Source: Pseudomonas gingeri (lineage in GTDB: Bacteria; Pseudomonadota; Gammaproteobacteria; Pseudomonadales; Pseudomonadaceae). Taken from it: 64,000 bases of DNA. The notes beneath the pieces were generated by a model that ran no database searches, was not told the DNA's origin, and saw only the letters and a list, made by a program, of their open reading frames with translations. The stretch is taken from contig NZ_JACAOS010000003.1 in NCBI RefSeq assembly GCF_013386165.1, positions 352,343 to 416,342 of the forward strand. The letters run 5' to 3'. The position numbers and the translations under genes were made by a program. This document shows positions 55,301-61,300 of this stretch, piece after piece (the first letter of the stretch is position 1; the number at the start of each line of letters is the position of its first letter).

Positions 55301-58300
55301 ATCGGCAATACCTGCGTCTATGTTCTGGATACCCATCAGCGCCTGGCGCCTGTGGGGGTGGTCGGGGAGCTGTATATCGGTGGCGACGGGGTGGCCAAGG
55401 GTTACCTCAACCGGCCTGAACTGACGGCCGAGAAGTTTCTCCTCGACCCCTTCAGCGAGCAGCCGGGGGCCGCGATGTACCGCACCGGCGACCTCGGTCG
55501 CTGGCTGGAGGATGGACAGCTCGAATGCCTGGGACGTAACGACGACCAGGTGAAAATCCGCGGTTTCCGTATCGAGTTGGGCGAGATTGTCAGTCGCCTG
55601 CACGAACTGCCGGGGATTGCCGACGCGTTGGTCATGGCCCGCGAGGATGAGCCGGGCGGGGTACGCCTGGTTGCCTATTTCACCTGTCATCCAGACGCCG
55701 AGGCGCTGGCCCCCGCCGAGATGCGTACACGTTTGCAGGCCCATCTGCCGGAGTACATGGTGCCGGCGGCGTACGTCGAATTGGCGGCGTTGCCCCTGAC
55801 GGCCAACGGCAAGGTCGACCGCCGGGCGCTGCCGAAGCCTGCGCGCTCGGCCTTGTTCGGCCTCAGCTACGAAGCGCCGGAAGGTGAGCTGGAAATCGCC
55901 TTGGCGCGGATCTGGGGCGAGGTGTTGCAGGTGGAGCGGGTCGGCCGCCACGATCACTTCTTTGCACTGGGTGGGCATTCGCTGCTGGCCATGCGCATGG
56001 TGTCCCAGGTCCGGCAGCAGCTGGGCGTGGAATTGCCGCTGGGCGAATTGTTCGCCCTGGGCGAGTTGGCGGCGGTGGCTGCCGTCCTGGCTGCCGCCGG
56101 GCGCTGCGAACTGCCGCCGATCCAGCCGGTCCCGCGGGATCAGTCGTTGCAACTGTCGTTCGCTCAGCAGCGGCTGTGGTTTCTGGCGCAAATGGAGGGC
56201 GGCAATCAGGCCTACAACATTCCCCTGGCCTTGAGCCTGCGCGGTCGCCTGGATGTCGGCGCGCTGGGGCGGGCGTTGGCACGCATTGTCGAGCGCCATG
56301 AGACGCTGCGCAGCGCTTTTGTCCCGCGTGAGGAAGGCGCGCAGGTGGTGATCAGGCCGGTGTCCGCCGAAACCCTGTTGCAGCGCGAAGACCTTCGCCG
56401 GCAGCCCGACGCCTTGGCATTGCGCCTGCGGGAGGAGGCGAGCATGGCATTCGATCTGGTCCACGGCCCGCTGATCCGAGCCTGCCTGCTGCAACTGGAT
56501 GAGGATCAGCATGTCCTGGCGCTGACCGTCCACCATATCGTCGCCGACGGTTGGTCGATGGGGGTGCTGGTTCGTGAGCTGATGGCGCTGTACCCGGCCT
56601 TGCGCCAGGGCCTGGCCGATCCACTGCCGGCATTGGCGATCCAGTATGGCGATTACGCCGCGTGGCAACGGCGTTGGCTGGAGGGGGAGCGCCTGCAACG
56701 CCAGGTCGCGTACTGGCGTGAGACCCTGGCCGATGCGCCGACGCTGCTGATGTTACCCGGCGACCGGCCGCGACCGGCCCAACAGGACTTCGCCGGCGCC
56801 AGTCTGGCGATCCGCCTGGGCGCGCCGCTGAGTACGGGCTTGCGAGCCTTGGCGCAGCGCCGCGGGGTGACTTTGTATATGGTCCTGATGGGGGCCTGGG
56901 CGGCGCTGCTGGCGCGGTTGTCAGGCCAGGCGCAAGTGGTTATCGGCAGCCCCGTGGCGGGGCGTGGCCGCGTTGAGCTGGAGGGGCTGGTCGGGCTGTT
57001 CGTCAACACCCTGGCGGTGCGTATCGACACGGCCGGCCCACTGACCGGTGAAGCCTTGCTGGAACGGGTCAAGGTCCGTGTGCTGGAAGCCCAGGATCAT
57101 CAGGACCTGCCCTTCGAGCAGGTGGTGGAGATCGTCCGGCCGACGCGCAGCCTGGCCCATGCGCCGTTGTTCCAGACCACCCTGAACTGGTTGGCCGGTG
57201 AAACGACGCTGCCGCCCCTGGACGGGCTGGTCATGGCGCCGGTGGAGCAGACCAGCCAGGTGTCCAAGTTCGACCTGTCGCTCAACCTTGGCGAGCAGGG
57301 CGAGGCGTTGGTGGGTTCGTTGGAGTACGCCACGGCGCTGTTTGACGAGACGACCGTGCGTCGTTACGTCGGTTATTTCGAGCAATTACTGTTGGCCCTG
57401 GTAGCCGACGATCAGGTCGTGCTCGACCAGCTACCGCTGGTGGGGGACGCAGAACGTCGATATCTGCTTGAGGACCTCAATGCTACGGCCCTGGACGTTC
57501 CGGCGGGGCAGAGCATCCATGGCTTGATCGAGGCGCAGGCCATGCGTGCGCCGCAGGCCCTGGCGGCTCGGGTGGGCGATGAGCATCTGAGCTATGAAGT
57601 ATTGAATCGTCGCGCCAACGCCTTGGCCCATCACCTGATCGGCCTCGGCGTGCGCCCCGATGACCGCGTGGCAATCCTCGCCCGGCGCGGCCTGGATACC
57701 CTGGTCGGTTTGCTGGCGATTCTCAAGGCCGGTGCCGGTTATGTGCCCATCGATCCCGCTCACCCGGACGAGCGTGTCGTCTACCTGTTGGACGACAGCG
57801 CGCCCGTGGCGGTGTTGACCCAGCACGGGTTGCTGGGACGACTACCCGAACTGGCGGTGCCGGTGATCGCCCTCGACCGACCAAGCTGGCGGGAACAGGC
57901 GGACAATCCGCAAGTGTCCGGGCTGACACCTGGGCACCTGGCTTACGTCATCTACACCTCCGGTTCCACCGGGCAGCCCAAGGGGGTGATGGTCGAGCAT
58001 TGCACCCTGGCCAATCTGGTGCATTGGCATTGCCAGGCCTTCGATTTGCGCGCCGGTAGCCACACTGCCAGCGTCGCCGGTTTTGGTTTTGATGCGATGG
58101 CCTGGGAGGTCTGGCCAGCCCTGTGTGCCGGAGCCGTGTTGCATCTGCCACCGGCTGAGGTCGGTAACGAACAGATCGACGGATTGCTCGATTGGTGGCT
58201 GGCCCAGCCGCTGGACGTGGCCTTCCTGCCGACGCCGGTGGCTGAATACGCCTTCAGTCGTGACTTGCAGCATCCGACCCTGCGTACGCTGCTGATTGGC

Positions 58301-61300
58301 GGCGATCGTCTGCGCCAGTTCCCTCGCGACCCAGGGTTTACCGTGATCAACAACTACGGCCCGACCGAGGCCACGGTGGTTGCCACCTCGGGCCGGCTGT
58401 TGCCGGGCGGGGGGCTGGATATTGGTAAACCGATCGGCAATACCCAGGTTTACTTGCTGGATGAACAGCAGCAACTGGTGCCGTTGGGCGTTGTGGGTGA
58501 GTTGTATGTGGCCGGTACCGGCGTGGCCCGGGGTTATCTGAATCGTCCGGAGTTGACGGCTGAGCGTTTCCTGCGTGATCCGTTCAGTGCCGATTCACGG
58601 GCGCGGATGTACCGCACCGGCGACCTGGCACGCTGGAACGCCGATGGCACCTTGGACTATCTGGGGCGCAATGACGACCAGGTGAAGATCCGTGGCGTAC
58701 GTATCGAACTGGGCGAGATCGAAAGCCAACTAAGTCAGCTGTCGAGCATCGAAGAAGCACTGGTGCTGGCCCGCGAAGACGAACCGGGCCAACCCCGACT
58801 GGTGGGTTATTTCACCGAACGTGCCGATGTCGCGCCGCTGGCGCTGAGTGAGTTGCGCACGGCGTTGCTGGCGCGGCTGCCGGGTTACATGGTGCCGAGC
58901 GCCCTGGTCCGGCTCGATGCCTGGCCGCTGACCGCGAATGGTAAAGTCGATCGCCGTGCCTTGCCCGTCCCTGACTGCGAGGCGTTGTTCACGGCTGAAT
59001 ACCAGGCGCCACAAGGCGAGCTGGAGATTGCCCTGGCCGAGATCTGGAGCGAGTTGCTGCAAGTCGAGCGGGTAGGGCGCCACGACCACTTCTTCGAATT
59101 GGGTGGGCATTCCCTGTTGGCCGTGACCCTGGTTGCGCGCATGCGCCGCCTGGGCCTGGAGGTCGATATCCGCGTGCTGTTCGCCCAGCCGACCCTGGCC
59201 GCCCTGGCCAGTGCCGTGGGCAGCGGTCCCAAGGTGCAGGTGCCGGCCAACCGGATCGACTCGGATTGTTCGCGCATCACCCCGGACCTGTTGCCGTTGG
59301 TGGCGCTGGACCAAAGGGCGATCGACAAGATCGTCGCCAGCGTGCCGGGCGGTGTGGGCAATGTTCAGGATATCTACCCGCTGGGGCCCCTGCAGGCGGG
59401 CATCTTCTACCACTACCTGTCATCCGGCGATAGCGATCCTTACCGTCTGCAGGCACGTTTCGCCTTTGCCGACCGCGCTCGCCTGGAGGCTTTCCGCGAC
59501 GCCTTGCAGCAGGTGATTGTCCGCCACGATGTGTTGCGTACGGCGTTGTGTTGGGAGGGCCTGGAAACACCGGTGCAGGTGGTCTGGCGTCAGGCCCGAT
59601 TGCCGGTCAGCGAGGTGCCGTTGGAGGCGTTGGACCACGCTGAACCCCTGGATCTGACCCAGGCGCCGCTGCTGCGCCTGGTGCATGCCGATGACCCGGC
59701 CAACCGGCGTATCGTCGGCGTGCTGCTGTTCCATCACCTGATCATGGACCATATGGCCCTTGAGCTGTTGAGCCACGAACTGCAAGCCGTGCTGCTCGGC
59801 CAGGAGGCGCAACTGCCGGCGCCGGTGCCTTATCGCAACTACATCGCCCAGACCTTGCTGGGGCCGGGCGATACGGCCCACGAAGCGTTTTTCCGCGAAC
59901 AGTTGGCGGATATCGACGAGCCGACCTTGCCTTATGGCCAGGCGTCATTGCCGGGCGCTGAGGTTCCGGGTGAGGCCCGGCAACGGCTGGATGCGCTTCT
60001 GTGCCGGCGTGTTCGCGAGCAATCCCGCAACCTGGGCGTCAGCGCTGCCAGCCTGATGCACCTGGGCTGGGCCCGGGTACTGGGGCAGTTATCCGGGCGC
60101 GACCAGGTGGTATTCGGCACCGTGCTCCTTGGCAGGCTGCAGGGTGGCGAAGGGGTGGAGAGGACCCTCGGGGTGTTTATCAATACCTTGCCGCTGCGCA
60201 TCGACCTGGGCGAGCAGACGGTACGCGACGCGGTGTTGCAGACCCATCAGCGACTGACCGGCCTGCTGACCCACGAGCAGGCGCCGCTGGCCCTGGCCCA
60301 GCGTTGCAGCGCCTTGCCGGCGGGTGCGCCCTTGTTCAGCGCGTTGTTCAACTACCGGCATAGTGCTTCGCCTGCTGAAGGGAGCGACAAGGCCGCCGGT
60401 GCGGCTTGGCAGGGTATCGAATTGCTGCAGGCCAACGAGCGCAGCAACTATCCGCTGACCCTGAGTGTCGACGACCTGGGCGAAGCGTTCGACCTGACGG
60501 CGCTCAGCGCACCGGGCGTCGATGCGCGGCGCGTCTGTGCCTACCTGGCCTGTGCCCTGGAAAGCCTTTTGGACGCATTGGAACAAGCGCCGCAGACCCC
60601 GGTCGAGCAACTGGGCATTCTTCCTGGCGTGGAGCAGGCGGAATTGCTGGAGGGCTTCAATCCCCATGGGGTCGAGTACGCGTCGGGGATGACGATCCAT
60701 CAGCGCATCGAGCAGCAAGCGCTTGAGCGGCCTGATGCCGTGGCGGCACAAGTGGGCGAAGAACGCCTGAGTTATGGCGAACTGAATCGTCGTGCCAATG
60801 CCCTGGCCCATCATCTGATCGACCTCGGTGTGCGCCCCGATGACCGTGTGGCGATCCTCGCCCGGCGAGGCCTGGAGACCCTGGTCGGTTTGCTGGCGAT
60901 CCTCAAGGCCGGAGCCGGTTACGTGCCGATTGACCCGGCACACCCGGATGAGCGGGTCGGCTACCTGCTTGAAGACAGCGCGCCCGTGGCGGTACTGACC
61001 CAACACGGATTGTTGGCGCGTTTGCCCGAGTTGGTGGTACCGGTGATCACCCTTGATCGACCTGATTGGGCGACGCCAGCGGACAACCCGAGGGTGCCCG
61101 GGCTGACACCGGCACACCTGGCCTATGTCATCTACACCTCAGGCTCCACAGGGCAGCCAAAAGGCGTGATGGTCGAGCACCGCACCCTCAACAATCTGGT
61201 GGATTGGCATTGCCAGGCCTTCGACTTGCACGCCGGCAGCCACACCGCCAGCGTCGCCGGTTTTGGTTTCGACGCCATGGCCTGGGAGGTCTGGCCGGCG

